A stretch of 64,000 nucleotides of DNA from Microbulbifer sp. GL-2 (GCF_007183175.1 NZ_AP019807.1:3716001-3780000), one strand, 5' to 3'. Positions 17,660 to 25,425 are shown, numbered from the stretch's first letter. Made by a program: numbers and translations. Notes: generated from the letters alone by a model not told the origin.

Positions 17660-17839
17660 TCAATTGCCTACTTTGTGTTCTCTTTTAATACGCACATAGA
17701 TCTCTTCACGATGGACGGGGAGGGATTTGGGGGCGCGGATGCCTATCTTTACTTGATTTCCCTTCACTTCCAACACTGTGATCGAGACATTCGTTCCAAT
17801 TCTTAGGTTCTCGCCTGTTCAGCGCTTTAGGATCAACAT
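17660..17839 (-). pseudogene. csrA: csrA pseudogene, copy 2 (single nonsense codon)
   Basis: Minus-strand reading from ATG 17839: MLILKR, TGA, then TGENLRIGTNVSITVLEVKG and NQVKIGIRAPKSLPVHREEI and YVRIKREHKVGN, ending TGA at 17660. Everything except codon 7 (CGA to TGA) is intact, including L4 and the RNA-binding VHREE region with R44, so the loss is recent. The leader has a good ribosome site (aggaag). It is convergent with the immunity-type gene at 17210-17485. The conserved unit extends from about 17600 to 18061. Confidence 0.92.
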
Positions 17840-18061
17840 GTTTTCTTCCTACCGATACTCAAGCCGTGGGTGAGCATTCCTTGGTAGGGAAGCTTTGTAA
17901 GTGATGATTGTTGGTAGATTGGTGAGCGCAGAACAGGAAATAGGCTACCAAGCTTAAAGAATAGCTTCCAGCTGATGACTTTATATATCATCGGGTTGAC
18001 GCGCTTTGGAATCATAGAGAAGCGTGATATATAGATGTTGCTTTTGAATTAATTGTTAGGC
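17840..18061. repeat. csrA leader region ending in an integron-like core site
   Basis: The region starts with the csrA leader (gttttcttcctaccgatact), shared with copies at 28242, 32524 and 37730. It ends with gctttggaatcatagagaag ... gatatatagatgttgctttt and gttaggc at 18055-18061. The same ending recurs at 27122-27180 and 30368-30425. The final gttaggc fits the GTTRRRY integron core, just before the GFA gene. Confidence 0.65.
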
Positions 18062-18076
18062 GCATAGGAGATACAA

Positions 18077-18466
18077 TTGACTGAAATAGCGAATGGTTCC
18101 TGTAACTGCGGATCAGTAAATTTCAGAATTAGCGTAATCCCTGAAGATGTATATATATGTCATTGCTCTATTTGTCGCAAAGCTACAGGTGGAGGCGGAA
18201 TAGCCGTAACGGTGATTGCTAATGAAAGTTTTGAGTGGGGTTCTGGTCAAGACCATATAAAAATATGGAGAAAGCCAAATCATGATTGGCAAACAAGTTT
18301 TTGTTCAGAATGTGGATCATCCTTACCTGGGAAGAACGATGATAAGGCTATGTACGTTCCTGTAAGCTTGCTTGACACTGGCTTTGAGAGGCTAAAAGTA
18401 AAGCAGCATTTATTTTTGGATTCAAAAGCAGTTTGGGAAGAGGTTGATGAAAACAGCTCTGCCTAA
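18077..18466 (+). CDS. GFA / CENP-V family zinc protein
   Basis: A 129-residue protein of the glutathione-dependent formaldehyde-activating enzyme (GFA) fold. Zinc-ligand cysteines are visible in NGSCNCGSV, YICHCSICRKATG and FCSECGSS, in the order typical for the family. Many members are not true formaldehyde enzymes, so the reaction is open. The gene is closely bounded by a gttaggc core upstream and gcctaac at its own stop codon, as in an integron gene cassette. The start (TTG or a close alternative) follows ggagatacaa. Confidence 0.85.
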   Translation: MTEIANGSCNCGSVNFRISVIPEDVYICHCSICRKATGGGGIAVTVIANESFEWGSGQDHIKIWRKPNHDWQTSFCSECGSSLPGKNDDKAMYVPVSLLDTGFERLKVKQHLFLDSKAVWEEVDENSSA

Positions 18467-18545
18467 CAAACTGCTGCTTTATTCGACAATACTTCGCGCA
18501 CTTTGTGCTGTACGCTAAGCTAACACAAAGCAGCGTCATTTAGAT
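18461..18545 (+). other. attC-like palindromic site after the GFA gene
   Basis: gcctaac (18461-18467, overlapping the stop) fits RYYYAAC. The inner arms aactgctgcttt and acacaaagcagcg pair. The site closes with tttagat (18539-18545), one mismatch from GTTRRRY. The length of 85 bp is right for attC. The relaxed second core keeps this tentative. Confidence 0.5.
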
Positions 18546-18574
18546 GGCAGCTGAGCAATACACTAGGCAAACCC

Positions 18575-19246
18575 ATGAAAAGAATTCTTATACTGCTAAT
18601 TGTCATTGAATGCTTACTTTTGGGTTGTGCTTCCAAAGTGCAGAAATATCCTGAAGTGGAAGAAGAAGAGCTTTCACCAACAGTGATTGTTGCTGTTCCT
18701 TTAAAGGGTAGATACTTGCAGCAGTTTGAAGAGTGTACGAAGGAGAATGTTGTATGCCTCGATCCTCCGCCACAAGTAATTAGTTATGTGGTTATTGATC
18801 AAATCTATGGAGAAGAGTTGCCGCAAAGAATTGAGGTGGCAACAACAGGGCATTTTGGGCTACAGAGCTTTGATTTCAGGTCACACAAATCTGAAATCAT
18901 ACTTATTGGCTCCCAGTCGAATTCACATATATTACCTAGATATCACCGTATGCCATTAGCCAAGCTTATTAACGGCGACCTTGCAATTCCAGTGTACGAA
19001 AAGGAAGACCTGTGGTGGTTTCCTTGCTCTATTTATGAACAGATAAGGCCATTAAAATACCAGGAAAAAGATCGAGAGCTAGCTGTACCACTAGAGGATA
19101 CGTATCCTAAGATTCGCGAATCAAAATATGTAAGGCTTGAGGGAGGGTTCTATTTTCCTACTCACGGCGTACCGATCTCTAGCTTAAAAACTTATCTCGA
19201 AACCAATAAGTTTGAATTTAGAGAATTTAAGTGTGAGAGTGTCTAA
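18575..19246 (+). CDS. Hypothetical lipoprotein
   Basis: A 223-residue protein with a lipoprotein signal (MKRILILLIVIECLLLGCAS, lipobox LLLGC). The mature part is mixed alpha/beta, with paired cysteines (EECTKENVVCLDPP) and a C-terminal Cys. No family is recognised. It follows the attC-like site and may be a cassette gene. It is likely anchored in the outer or inner membrane facing the periplasm. Confidence 0.75.
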   Translation: MKRILILLIVIECLLLGCASKVQKYPEVEEEELSPTVIVAVPLKGRYLQQFEECTKENVVCLDPPPQVISYVVIDQIYGEELPQRIEVATTGHFGLQSFDFRSHKSEIILIGSQSNSHILPRYHRMPLAKLINGDLAIPVYEKEDLWWFPCSIYEQIRPLKYQEKDRELAVPLEDTYPKIRESKYVRLEGGFYFPTHGVPISSLKTYLETNKFEFREFKCESV

Positions 19247-19332
19247 TACTTGCTAAGGTATTTAAGACCGAGATCCCGTTGGCCCGCTAAGTGCACGGTA
19301 GCTGGATAAGAATACATTAATTGTAACTTACG

Positions 19333-19423
19333 ATGAAGCGAATATCTATTGGAATTATAATCTTGTCGTTATTGAGTATTGCTTACTCATTTTCTATTCC
19401 TGCATATACCAATGAGGAAGAGT
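19333..19423 (+). pseudogene. 5' end of a small secreted protein cut by an IS
   Basis: ATG 19333 opens MKRISIGIIILSLLSIAYSF, a clear signal peptide, followed by SIPAYTNEEE, and is cut by the IS end at 19424. Joining 19423 directly to 20677 keeps the frame open (EEE-Y-VSTRVVLKKKGREN...) to a stop at 20778-20780, giving a protein of about 64 residues. No target duplication is visible, so the original sequence may have been a few bases different. Confidence 0.55.
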
Positions 19424-19452
19424 GATCCTACCCATCAACAACGGACACACCA

Positions 19453-20319
19453 CTAAGCGACTAGTTGTTCCTCAAACGCCTCAGGGCTTAGATAGCCATT
19501 GGCGCTGTGTAAGCGATTTCGATTGTAGTCTATCTCTATATACTCAAATACGGTTTCTCGCATGAAGCACCTTGTAGGAAAGCGGTTACCATGGATTGCT
19601 TCTACCTTAAGTGAGTGGAAGAACGTTTCTGCACAAGCATTATCATAGCAATTACCTTTGGCGCTCATGCTGCACCGCAGATCATACGCTGTAATTAAAG
19701 ATTGATAATCTTTAGAGCAATACTGGCTTCCCCTGTCAGTATGCACGATAACATTCGTAGGTTTCTTACGTCGCCATAAAGCCATTTGAAGGGCGTCACA
19801 GACCAATGTAGCCGTCATCGTTTCTGACATCGCCCAACCAATAACCAGCCGACTATATAGGTCTATCACTACAGCCAGATATAACCAACCTTCTTCCGTT
19901 CGTAGGTAGGTAATATCCCCAGCCCATTTCTGATTCGGCGCTTCAGCATTAAAGTTCTGCTCGAGCAAATTTGGAGCTACTGGCAGACCATGTTTTGAGT
20001 AGGTTGTGGCTTTATATCTCCTGCCTGCTTTAGCCCGTAGGCCCTGTCGATGCATGCTGGCAGCAATTGTTTTCTGGTTATATTTACTCCCCTCACTGGC
20101 CAACTCCTTCGTCAGACGAGGGGCGCCGCTACGTTCTTTGCTGGCTATAAAGCGCTGCTGTACCAAGCTATCGAGCTGCATTCGGTACTGCTGGTACTTG
20201 GATTGGTCAGCCGATCTTGACACCCAGTTATAAAAGCCACTGCGAGATACGCCCAATACCTTGGCCATCGCTTTGATGCTGAATTCATGCCTGTGCTTTT
20301 GCATGAAGGCGTACCTCAT
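19453..20319 (-). CDS. IS3-family transposase OrfB (copy 2)
   Basis: A 288-residue DDE transposase identical in sequence to the copy at 24528-25394. It has the catalytic set WAGDITYL, HTDRGSQYCS and ETFFHSLKVE. It overlaps orfA by the ATGA arrangement and appears intact and probably active. Confidence 0.94.
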   Translation of the reverse strand: MRYAFMQKHRHEFSIKAMAKVLGVSRSGFYNWVSRSADQSKYQQYRMQLDSLVQQRFIASKERSGAPRLTKELASEGSKYNQKTIAASMHRQGLRAKAGRRYKATTYSKHGLPVAPNLLEQNFNAEAPNQKWAGDITYLRTEEGWLYLAVVIDLYSRLVIGWAMSETMTATLVCDALQMALWRRKKPTNVIVHTDRGSQYCSKDYQSLITAYDLRCSMSAKGNCYDNACAETFFHSLKVEAIHGNRFPTRCFMRETVFEYIEIDYNRNRLHSANGYLSPEAFEEQLVA

Positions 20320-20615
20320 TTCAGGCTCTTTGCAAAGTACGCTGCGGCCTTTTTTAAGATCGCCAGCTCCTCTGCCTGCTCAGCCAGCTGCCGCTTAAGT
20401 CGAGCATTTTCTGTCGCCAGCTCTCTCTCGGCATCCCCTCGGCTCTGATGTAACTGAGCCTTACTTCGCCATCCGTAAATCTGGGAAGGATGCAACCCAA
20501 GCTGTTTAGCGGCAACGCTTACCCCGACCTTGAGCGCCAGTGCCAGAGCATCTTTTCTATACTCATCTGAGTATTGTTTACGAGTGGTTTTGGTTGGTTT
20601 ACTTGATCTTGTCAT
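20316..20615 (-). CDS. IS3-family transposase OrfA (copy 2)
   Basis: A 99-residue HTH plus coiled-coil protein (MTRSSKPTKTTRKQYSDEYR...), identical to copy 3 and differing from copy 1 at a few residues (PNKP/SSKP, PEEY/SDEY). Confidence 0.93.
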   Translation of the reverse strand: MTRSSKPTKTTRKQYSDEYRKDALALALKVGVSVAAKQLGLHPSQIYGWRSKAQLHQSRGDAERELATENARLKRQLAEQAEELAILKKAAAYFAKSLK

Positions 20616-20676
20616 AGGGCACCTCTGCTGCGTAGTTTATCGCTTAAGAGAGTGTCCGTCGTTGGTGGGTAGGATC

Positions 20677-20780
20677 ACGTCTCGACGCGAGTGGTTCTAA
20701 AGAAGAAGGGCCGTGAGAATCTATCTTCAGCTTTTAAGAAGCTGGGTTTGGCTGGTTTTCCTAAGGAGGTAGATGTGTAG
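20677..20780 (+). pseudogene. 3' end of the IS-split small secreted protein
   Basis: In phase with the fragment at 19333-19423 across the IS, this encodes VSTRVVLKKKGRENLSSAFK and KLGLAGFPKEVDV, then a stop. The basic, helix-prone composition looks genuinely coding. No family is recognised. Confidence 0.45.
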
Positions 20781-20876
20781 TTCAAAGTAACACATAGTTT
20801 GATAGGTATTCGTTCAGACCAAATCTCTATAGAGGAGGATTGGCTTGAGTCTCTTTCCATAGAAAACTGTCCGCAC

Positions 20877-21048
20877 TGCTTACTTTTTGTTCATTTTAAA
20901 TGCGAGTATCGACTTGTTCGCGATGAATGGGAGGGGACCAGAGGGCATGGAATCTAAGCTGTACTTTATAGCCTTTCACTTCTAGCGCTGTGCTCGATAT
21001 ATACGACCAGTTGATAGGCTTTCGCCAGTTTAGTGCTTAGGGAGCCGC
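20877..21048 (-). pseudogene. csrA: csrA pseudogene, copy 3 (decayed)
   Basis: On the minus strand, segments of CsrA remain: TKLAKAY for RTGENL, then ALEVKGYKVQLRFHALWSPP and IHREQVDTRI, then a stop. This matches TVLEVKGNQVKIGIRAPKSL / VHREEIYVRI. The ATG is lost and the frame is broken in the middle. The 3' flank ggaggattggcttgagtctc is the repeat's usual hairpin-side sequence. The leader is truncated: the csrA start is joined to a gtacccagattttttt boundary motif. Confidence 0.78.
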
Positions 21049-21058
21049 TTTATTTGCT

Positions 21059-21175
21059 AGGTACCCAGATTTTTTTCAAGTATTATGGCCTTACGAGAGA
21101 GCATTTAAGTTTCCGAATGAGATTGGACCTTTTGGTATTTCTCTACCAGACGAATATGCTAGAACTGAAGATTAA
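21059..21175 (+). pseudogene. C-terminal remnant of an unidentified gene
   Basis: An open frame with no start runs from the repeat boundary: RYPDFFQVLWPYERAFKFPN, then EIGPFGISLPDEYARTED, then a stop at 21175. The composition is protein-like, and the frame ends 21 bases before the next gene. It looks like the 3' end of a cargo gene whose 5' part was lost when the csrA unit was joined. Confidence 0.4.
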
Positions 21176-21196
21176 GTTTAGTAAGGAAGTTTCAGA

Positions 21197-21664
21197 GTGA
21201 ATTTTCGTAGACTCATGATTGTATGTATTGGATTAGTTACTTTGACTAGCTGTGGTTCGAGTCATGTAAAGCATGTTTCTATGATTCAGGTAATTAGTAA
21301 TCCATCTAGCTTTAACGGCGAGGAAATTCTAGTTAGAGGATATTTACGTATTCGTAATGAAAGTAGAGCTCTATTTCTAAGTAAAAGTTTAGCAGAAGGT
21401 CGATTAACAGAAAATTCAATTTGGGTTCAGGAGTCTGAAAAAACAGTATATGGGGGATCGATAGGTCAAGACACAGACTCTACTCTTGAATTGGAGAAGT
21501 ATGATAGAAAATATGTCATGGTTAGAGGGATATTTGATGCTGGTGATAGGGGGCATGGGGGTGCATTTTCGGGCACAATTCATGCAAAGAAAGTAGCCAA
21601 CATGTTGGAAACCCTAGCCTCTAAACAAAGTAGAGCGAATGGGGATCGCCAAGTACAAGAGTAG
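21197..21664 (+). CDS. Hypothetical lipoprotein with OB-fold-like N-terminal part
   Basis: A 155-residue protein with lipobox VTLTSC (MNFRRLMIVCIGLVTLTSCGSS). The sequence NPSSFNGEEILVRGYLRIRN and later RKYVMVRGIFDAGDRGHGGA resemble the strand pattern of small OB-fold lipoproteins that follow a 'VISNPSSFNGE' motif. Ribosome site ggaag precedes the ATG/GTG region. Function unknown. Convergent with the minus-strand gene at 21745. Confidence 0.72.
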   Translation: MNFRRLMIVCIGLVTLTSCGSSHVKHVSMIQVISNPSSFNGEEILVRGYLRIRNESRALFLSKSLAEGRLTENSIWVQESEKTVYGGSIGQDTDSTLELEKYDRKYVMVRGIFDAGDRGHGGAFSGTIHAKKVANMLETLASKQSRANGDRQVQE

Positions 21665-21744
21665 TTACTTCCTGGATACTGATAGACCAAGGGGGTGTAA
21701 GAAAACCTATACACCCTTAAATTGGAGCAAGGCAGTGCCAGGGT

Positions 21745-22065
21745 TTAGTTACGTATCTTACTTGATGTGCTTTCCCAAACTTCTTCAAAACCATTAATAA
21801 GCATGTAGCCAGAAAATTTGTTAAAGAGTTTATGCATCCAGAACTCTATATCACTAATTCCCTCTATGACTTTTTGCTCTTCATTATCTTTGATTGCTAA
21901 GTCTGTCATTTCCCAAAATGATTGTGTCAATGACGCTGCCATTTCGTTCGAATTAATTTGTACTTTCGAATTTATAAACTCTTCAAGAAGTTCATCATTC
22001 ATTTCTTTGGCATAACGTAAAGCGAAGCTTTTAGCATCAGACTCAGATTCTTTAAATTTAAGCAC
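21745..22065 (-). CDS. Hypothetical acidic helical protein
   Basis: A 106-residue, predicted all-helical protein (MLKFKESESDAKSFALRYAK...) with no signal peptide and no known motif. It is the only cargo-size gene on the minus strand between 17 and 33 kb. The size and acidity would suit an immunity or antitoxin protein, but no partner is adjacent. Confidence 0.6.
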   Translation of the reverse strand: MLKFKESESDAKSFALRYAKEMNDELLEEFINSKVQINSNEMAASLTQSFWEMTDLAIKDNEEQKVIEGISDIEFWMHKLFNKFSGYMLINGFEEVWESTSSKIRN

Positions 22066-22722
22066 TTTTATAAGCCTCCAGTTGCAGATCTGTCATGATA
22101 GCCATATCTATCAGATATAGATCTTAGTTTGAAAACGAGTTCATCAACTTGCATGCGTTCTGTCACTGCCCGTAAATAATGAGCAGGGTTATCAGGGGCT
22201 TATACAAATTTCATCCCGGAAGGGATATGCTGACTGTCTTCTATAATCCAATAGGCACAGTTAACTTTAGTTCTCTTTTCTTAAAATCTGCTTAGAAATT
22301 CCATTGTTGAGACAGCATGCTTGACCGTTGATGAGAAAGACAAACCGTGCTCGTCCGTCTTTCACTGCCTATTTTTGTTCTCTTTTGATGCGCGTATAGA
22401 TCTCTTCACGATAGGCGTGGAGGGATTTGGGGGCGTGGATGCCTATCTTTACTTGATTTCCTTTCACTTTCAGCACTATTGTGGAGACGAACGTCCCAAT
22501 TTTTAGTTTTCGCCAGTTCGGAGTGGTGGACGTGGCCTGTAAAAGGCGGGGGGCTACGGACTCGGAAATTGGGGATTTGCTTCAAGCTACTGAGTTACCT
22601 AATTGGATTCGCTATGACTCTAATGGCAATGGGGATCGGGTTTGCGGTTGGCTGTGGCTCGTCGTTAAGCATTGAAGTAATATCGCTTAGCAACATCGGA
22701 TTGAAACTTATGGAGTGAGTCA
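22066..22722. other. Gap with csrA relic and unresolved sequence
   Basis: Contains the csrA pseudogene at 22369-22520. The remaining 200 bases before the Tse2-like gene have two overlapping + strand open frames (22479 and 22481 starts) that share no motif with known proteins and begin inside the csrA relic. I do not call either. The segment from about 22521 replaces the usual csrA start and leader, so it marks a recombination joint. Confidence 0.5.
22369..22520 (-). pseudogene. csrA: csrA pseudogene, copy 4 (5'-truncated)
   Basis: Minus-strand reading: RTGEN, stop, then in the adjacent frame KIGTFVSTIVLKVKGNQVKI and GIHAPKSLHAYREEIYTRIK and REQK, stop at 22369. The start codon and first six residues are missing; sequence homology stops at 22520. 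Nonsense plus loss of the start make it dead. Confidence 0.85.
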
Positions 22723-23238
22723 ATGGGTCTAAATGTTTTGAGCTTTACACGGGATGATGCCATAGGGCACGCAAAACTACACAAACGTGCCAATCAAGTC
22801 TATATGAAGAGATTTGATGTGGATGTGGTGCTTAGGAAAGGAAAGCTTGATAATCCGCAGATCGATAAGGTTAGGTATCGTGAGGACCATCGGCCAATGA
22901 TGGTGAAAAACAACAGAACGGGTGAAGAAAGGCCCAAGCGAAACGATATCGTAACCTACCGGATGCCAGGCTCTTCAGAGCCGTATATTTTGGCTAAATC
23001 GGGTGGGGTATCACTTTTCGATGGTATCAGTAGCAAAGTTCCATTTAGAGAGGGAAAGGATGCTTGGTGGATAATTACCAAAGATGCAAGATTGGAACCA
23101 GGGTTGATTATTGCAAAAGATATGTTTCCCGATGCAGAAGGCAATACCCACTACTCGATTGAAGCGGAAATCGACATGCCTGTTTCCGAGTATTTTGAAA
23201 AGCTTGCCGCCTTAAAAAAATATATGAGAGTTAAGTGA
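22723..23238 (+). CDS. Tse2-like toxin (ADP-ribosyltransferase-fold, T6SS-effector type)
   Basis: A 171-residue protein with no signal peptide or membrane segment. The C-terminal half carries the Tse2 pattern: ...YILAKSGGVSLFDG (glycine-serine turn after the substrate pocket strand), KDAWWIITKDARLEPGLIIA and NTHYSIEAEIDMPVSEYFEK. Tse2 of Pseudomonas aeruginosa is a cytoplasm-acting toxin delivered by type VI secretion and neutralised by Tsi2. Relatives are also found as stand-alone modules. A small acidic gene overlaps its stop, as for tse2-tsi2. No T6SS genes are in the window, so delivery is unknown. Family assignment is by motif pattern, not a search. Confidence 0.72.
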   Translation: MGLNVLSFTRDDAIGHAKLHKRANQVYMKRFDVDVVLRKGKLDNPQIDKVRYREDHRPMMVKNNRTGEERPKRNDIVTYRMPGSSEPYILAKSGGVSLFDGISSKVPFREGKDAWWIITKDARLEPGLIIAKDMFPDAEGNTHYSIEAEIDMPVSEYFEKLAALKKYMRVK

Positions 23239-23447
23239 TGTCTTATAACTACAAAGATTTGAACTATATACGAGAAGCCCTTGCTTGCTACGAAGAAAAA
23301 TTATGTGATGTTGATATTAATGAATGTGATGATGAAGAAGCTGAAGAGCTTCAAGAAGATATTCTATACATGGGGCGTTTGAGGGCGCTGACCGATAGAA
23401 TGATTGACGAGTGGGAGAATAGGGGCCCCACTTTAACCTCAGTCTGA
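23235..23447 (+). CDS. Putative Tsi2-like immunity protein
   Basis: A 70-residue, strongly acidic and helical protein (SYNYKDLNYIREALACYEEK... DECDDEEAEELQEDIL). Its GTG/ATG start overlaps the toxin stop by four bases, the usual layout of toxin-immunity pairs. Tsi2 is a 77-residue acidic helical dimer, so size and composition fit. The ATG at 23238 is an equally good start. A terminator hairpin follows at 23485-23507. Confidence 0.68.
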   Translation: MMSYNYKDLNYIREALACYEEKLCDVDINECDDEEAEELQEDILYMGRLRALTDRMIDEWENRGPTLTSV

Positions 23448-23484
23448 AGGTCGGGACATAAAGTAAAAAGGTTAAAGTAGTTAA

Positions 23485-23507
23485 GGCCTCCCTTATGTAG
23501 GGAGGTC
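23485..23507 (+). terminator. Terminator after the toxin-immunity pair
   Basis: Stem ggcctccc / gggaggtc with a loop of ttatgta, about 40 bases after the immunity stop. There is no long T run, so termination may be partial. Confidence 0.6.
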
Positions 23508-23584
23508 GTATTGAGCTAATTATTTAGACAAATATAGGTACAGGTTGCATCTGCCTTCAACTGCCTAACCTAGGTTTTTGTTTC

Positions 23585-23824
23585 ATGAAGAGATTTATAC
23601 TCCTGGCATGCAAACTTCTATTGATAACCGCTGTATTTATACTGCTGCTGTTAGTGTCATTTCTAACTACTACGCTATTGGTGCAAGGAGATCAACACCC
23701 AGAAAGCTGGGTGATAAATGTCTATGATATTTCTGCTATGGCGATAGTAATTGCCCTTTATATTGCCGTAATGGTATATACGTTCAGAAGATTTATTAAG
23801 GCAGAAAAGCGCCTCAGGGAGTAG
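23585..23824 (+). CDS. Small two-TM membrane protein
   Basis: A 79-residue protein. The first hydrophobic helix is at about residues 4-34 (LLACKLLLITAVFILLLLVS), the second at about 48-68 (AMAIVIALYIAVMVYTF), with a basic tail FRRFIKAEKRLRE inside the cytoplasm. No family recognised. Start ATG at 23585. A hydrophobic cargo-type gene. Confidence 0.6.
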   Translation: MKRFILLACKLLLITAVFILLLLVSFLTTTLLVQGDQHPESWVINVYDISAMAIVIALYIAVMVYTFRRFIKAEKRLRE

Positions 23825-23915
23825 AAGTATAGTGATGTGATTAGCTTTCGCTGTGTGTCCAAAAGAATTTACGCTTGGGCTTAAGGTAGATTGACCTTTA
23901 TATATGATGTAGATT

Positions 23916-24170
23916 GTGGAGATTCGTTTGAAATTTAAAGTAGTAACCTCTAAAGCTGACTATAATAATTATTGTGATTATGTGGTATGTAGTCGTTTGA
24001 AATCTCATACATGGATATCGATTCTTAAGAACCTAGTTGTTTGGTTGGCTATCGGTTTAGTTTTTATGTCTTGTGTTCAGTTTAAGAGTGGAAAAATTGA
24101 GCTGAGTCCGTTCATGTTAGTTATGGTTATATCACTTGCGTTTCTTTTTTATGTTGCTCTTAGTAGGTTT
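23916..24170 (+). pseudogene. 5' half of a YcxB-like membrane protein, split by an IS
   Basis: A GTG-started frame gives a cytoplasmic N-terminus (VVTSKADYNNYCDYVVCSRL) and two hydrophobic helices (NLVVWLAIGLVFMSCV and MLVMVISLAFLFYVAL). This matches the N-terminal layout of YcxB-like proteins. The IS at 24171-25423 interrupts after ...LSRF. The missing C-terminal domain is at 25426-25701. Confidence 0.68.
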
Positions 24171-24231
24171 GATCCTACCCACCAACGACGGACACTCTCT
24201 TAAGCGATAAACTACGCAGCAGAGGTGCCCT

Positions 24232-24531
24232 ATGACAAGATCAAGTAAACCAACCAAAACCACTCGTAAACAATACTCAGATGAGTATAGAAAAGATGCT
24301 CTGGCACTGGCGCTCAAGGTCGGGGTAAGCGTTGCCGCTAAACAGCTTGGGTTGCATCCTTCCCAGATTTACGGATGGCGAAGTAAGGCTCAGTTACATC
24401 AGAGCCGAGGGGATGCCGAGAGAGAGCTGGCGACAGAAAATGCTCGACTTAAGCGGCAGCTGGCTGAGCAGGCAGAGGAGCTGGCGATCTTAAAAAAGGC
24501 CGCAGCGTACTTTGCAAAGAGCCTGAAATGA
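24232..24531 (+). CDS. IS3-family transposase OrfA (copy 3)
   Basis: A 99-residue HTH and coiled-coil protein identical to copy 2. ATG follows gcagaggtgccct. The ATGA overlap with orfB is preserved. Confidence 0.93.
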   Translation: MTRSSKPTKTTRKQYSDEYRKDALALALKVGVSVAAKQLGLHPSQIYGWRSKAQLHQSRGDAERELATENARLKRQLAEQAEELAILKKAAAYFAKSLK

Positions 24532-25394
24532 GGTACGCCTTCATGCAAAAGCACAGGCATGAATTCAGCATCAAAGCGATGGCCAAGGTATTGGGCGTAT
24601 CTCGCAGTGGCTTTTATAACTGGGTGTCAAGATCGGCTGACCAATCCAAGTACCAGCAGTACCGAATGCAGCTCGATAGCTTGGTACAGCAGCGCTTTAT
24701 AGCCAGCAAAGAACGTAGCGGCGCCCCTCGTCTGACGAAGGAGTTGGCCAGTGAGGGGAGTAAATATAACCAGAAAACAATTGCTGCCAGCATGCATCGA
24801 CAGGGCCTACGGGCTAAAGCAGGCAGGAGATATAAAGCCACAACCTACTCAAAACATGGTCTGCCAGTAGCTCCAAATTTGCTCGAGCAGAACTTTAATG
24901 CTGAAGCGCCGAATCAGAAATGGGCTGGGGATATTACCTACCTACGAACGGAAGAAGGTTGGTTATATCTGGCTGTAGTGATAGACCTATATAGTCGGCT
25001 GGTTATTGGTTGGGCGATGTCAGAAACGATGACGGCTACATTGGTCTGTGACGCCCTTCAAATGGCTTTATGGCGACGTAAGAAACCTACGAATGTTATC
25101 GTGCATACTGACAGGGGAAGCCAGTATTGCTCTAAAGATTATCAATCTTTAATTACAGCGTATGATCTGCGGTGCAGCATGAGCGCCAAAGGTAATTGCT
25201 ATGATAATGCTTGTGCAGAAACGTTCTTCCACTCACTTAAGGTAGAAGCAATCCATGGTAACCGCTTTCCTACAAGGTGCTTCATGCGAGAAACCGTATT
25301 TGAGTATATAGAGATAGACTACAATCGAAATCGCTTACACAGCGCCAATGGCTATCTAAGCCCTGAGGCGTTTGAGGAACAACTAGTCGCTTAG
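24528..25394 (+). CDS. IS3-family transposase OrfB (copy 3)
   Basis: A 288-residue DDE transposase identical to copy 2, with intact catalytic motifs (WAGDITYL, HTDRGSQYCS, ETFFHSLKVE). Probably active. Confidence 0.94.
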   Translation: MRYAFMQKHRHEFSIKAMAKVLGVSRSGFYNWVSRSADQSKYQQYRMQLDSLVQQRFIASKERSGAPRLTKELASEGSKYNQKTIAASMHRQGLRAKAGRRYKATTYSKHGLPVAPNLLEQNFNAEAPNQKWAGDITYLRTEEGWLYLAVVIDLYSRLVIGWAMSETMTATLVCDALQMALWRRKKPTNVIVHTDRGSQYCSKDYQSLITAYDLRCSMSAKGNCYDNACAETFFHSLKVEAIHGNRFPTRCFMRETVFEYIEIDYNRNRLHSANGYLSPEAFEEQLVA

Positions 25395-25425
25395 TGGTGT
25401 GTCCGTTGTTGATGGGTAGGATCAG

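Larger units (their letters stand above)
19424..20676 (-). mobile_element. Complete IS3-family element, copy 2 (1253 bp, inverted)
   Basis: Same element type as 3878-5130, but on the minus strand. Its left boundary is gatcctacccatcaacaacg and its right boundary is the inverted form ending gtgggtaggatc. The flanks (gaagagt and acgtctc) show no target duplication. The encoded proteins are identical to those of copy 3 at 24171-25423, so one of the two is a very recent copy. Confidence 0.93.
24171..25423 (+). mobile_element. Complete IS3-family element, copy 3 (1253 bp)
   Basis: Ends gatcctacccaccaacgacg and, inverted, gatcctacccatcaacaacg. The encoded proteins are identical to those of copy 2 (19424-20676), which lies 3.5 kb away in inverted orientation. 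The flanks (aggttt and agttgt) are not a perfect duplication. Removing five bases from the right flank would restore the interrupted reading frame, matching the 5-bp duplication length seen at copy 1. Confidence 0.93.

Noticed and set aside
17833..18015. 60-residue minus-strand ORF ending IGRKKTC
   Set aside because: It is the csrA leader read through; its stop overlaps the csrA start.
22479..22718. Two overlapping small ORFs before the Tse2-like gene
   Set aside because: Both start inside a csrA pseudogene and neither has recognisable features.
19424..25423. Inversion between IS copies 2 and 3 as an explanation for the missing target duplications
   Set aside because: After a simple inversion the outer flanks should match the reverse complement of the inner flanks. 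agagt/ggttt and acgtc/agttg do not.
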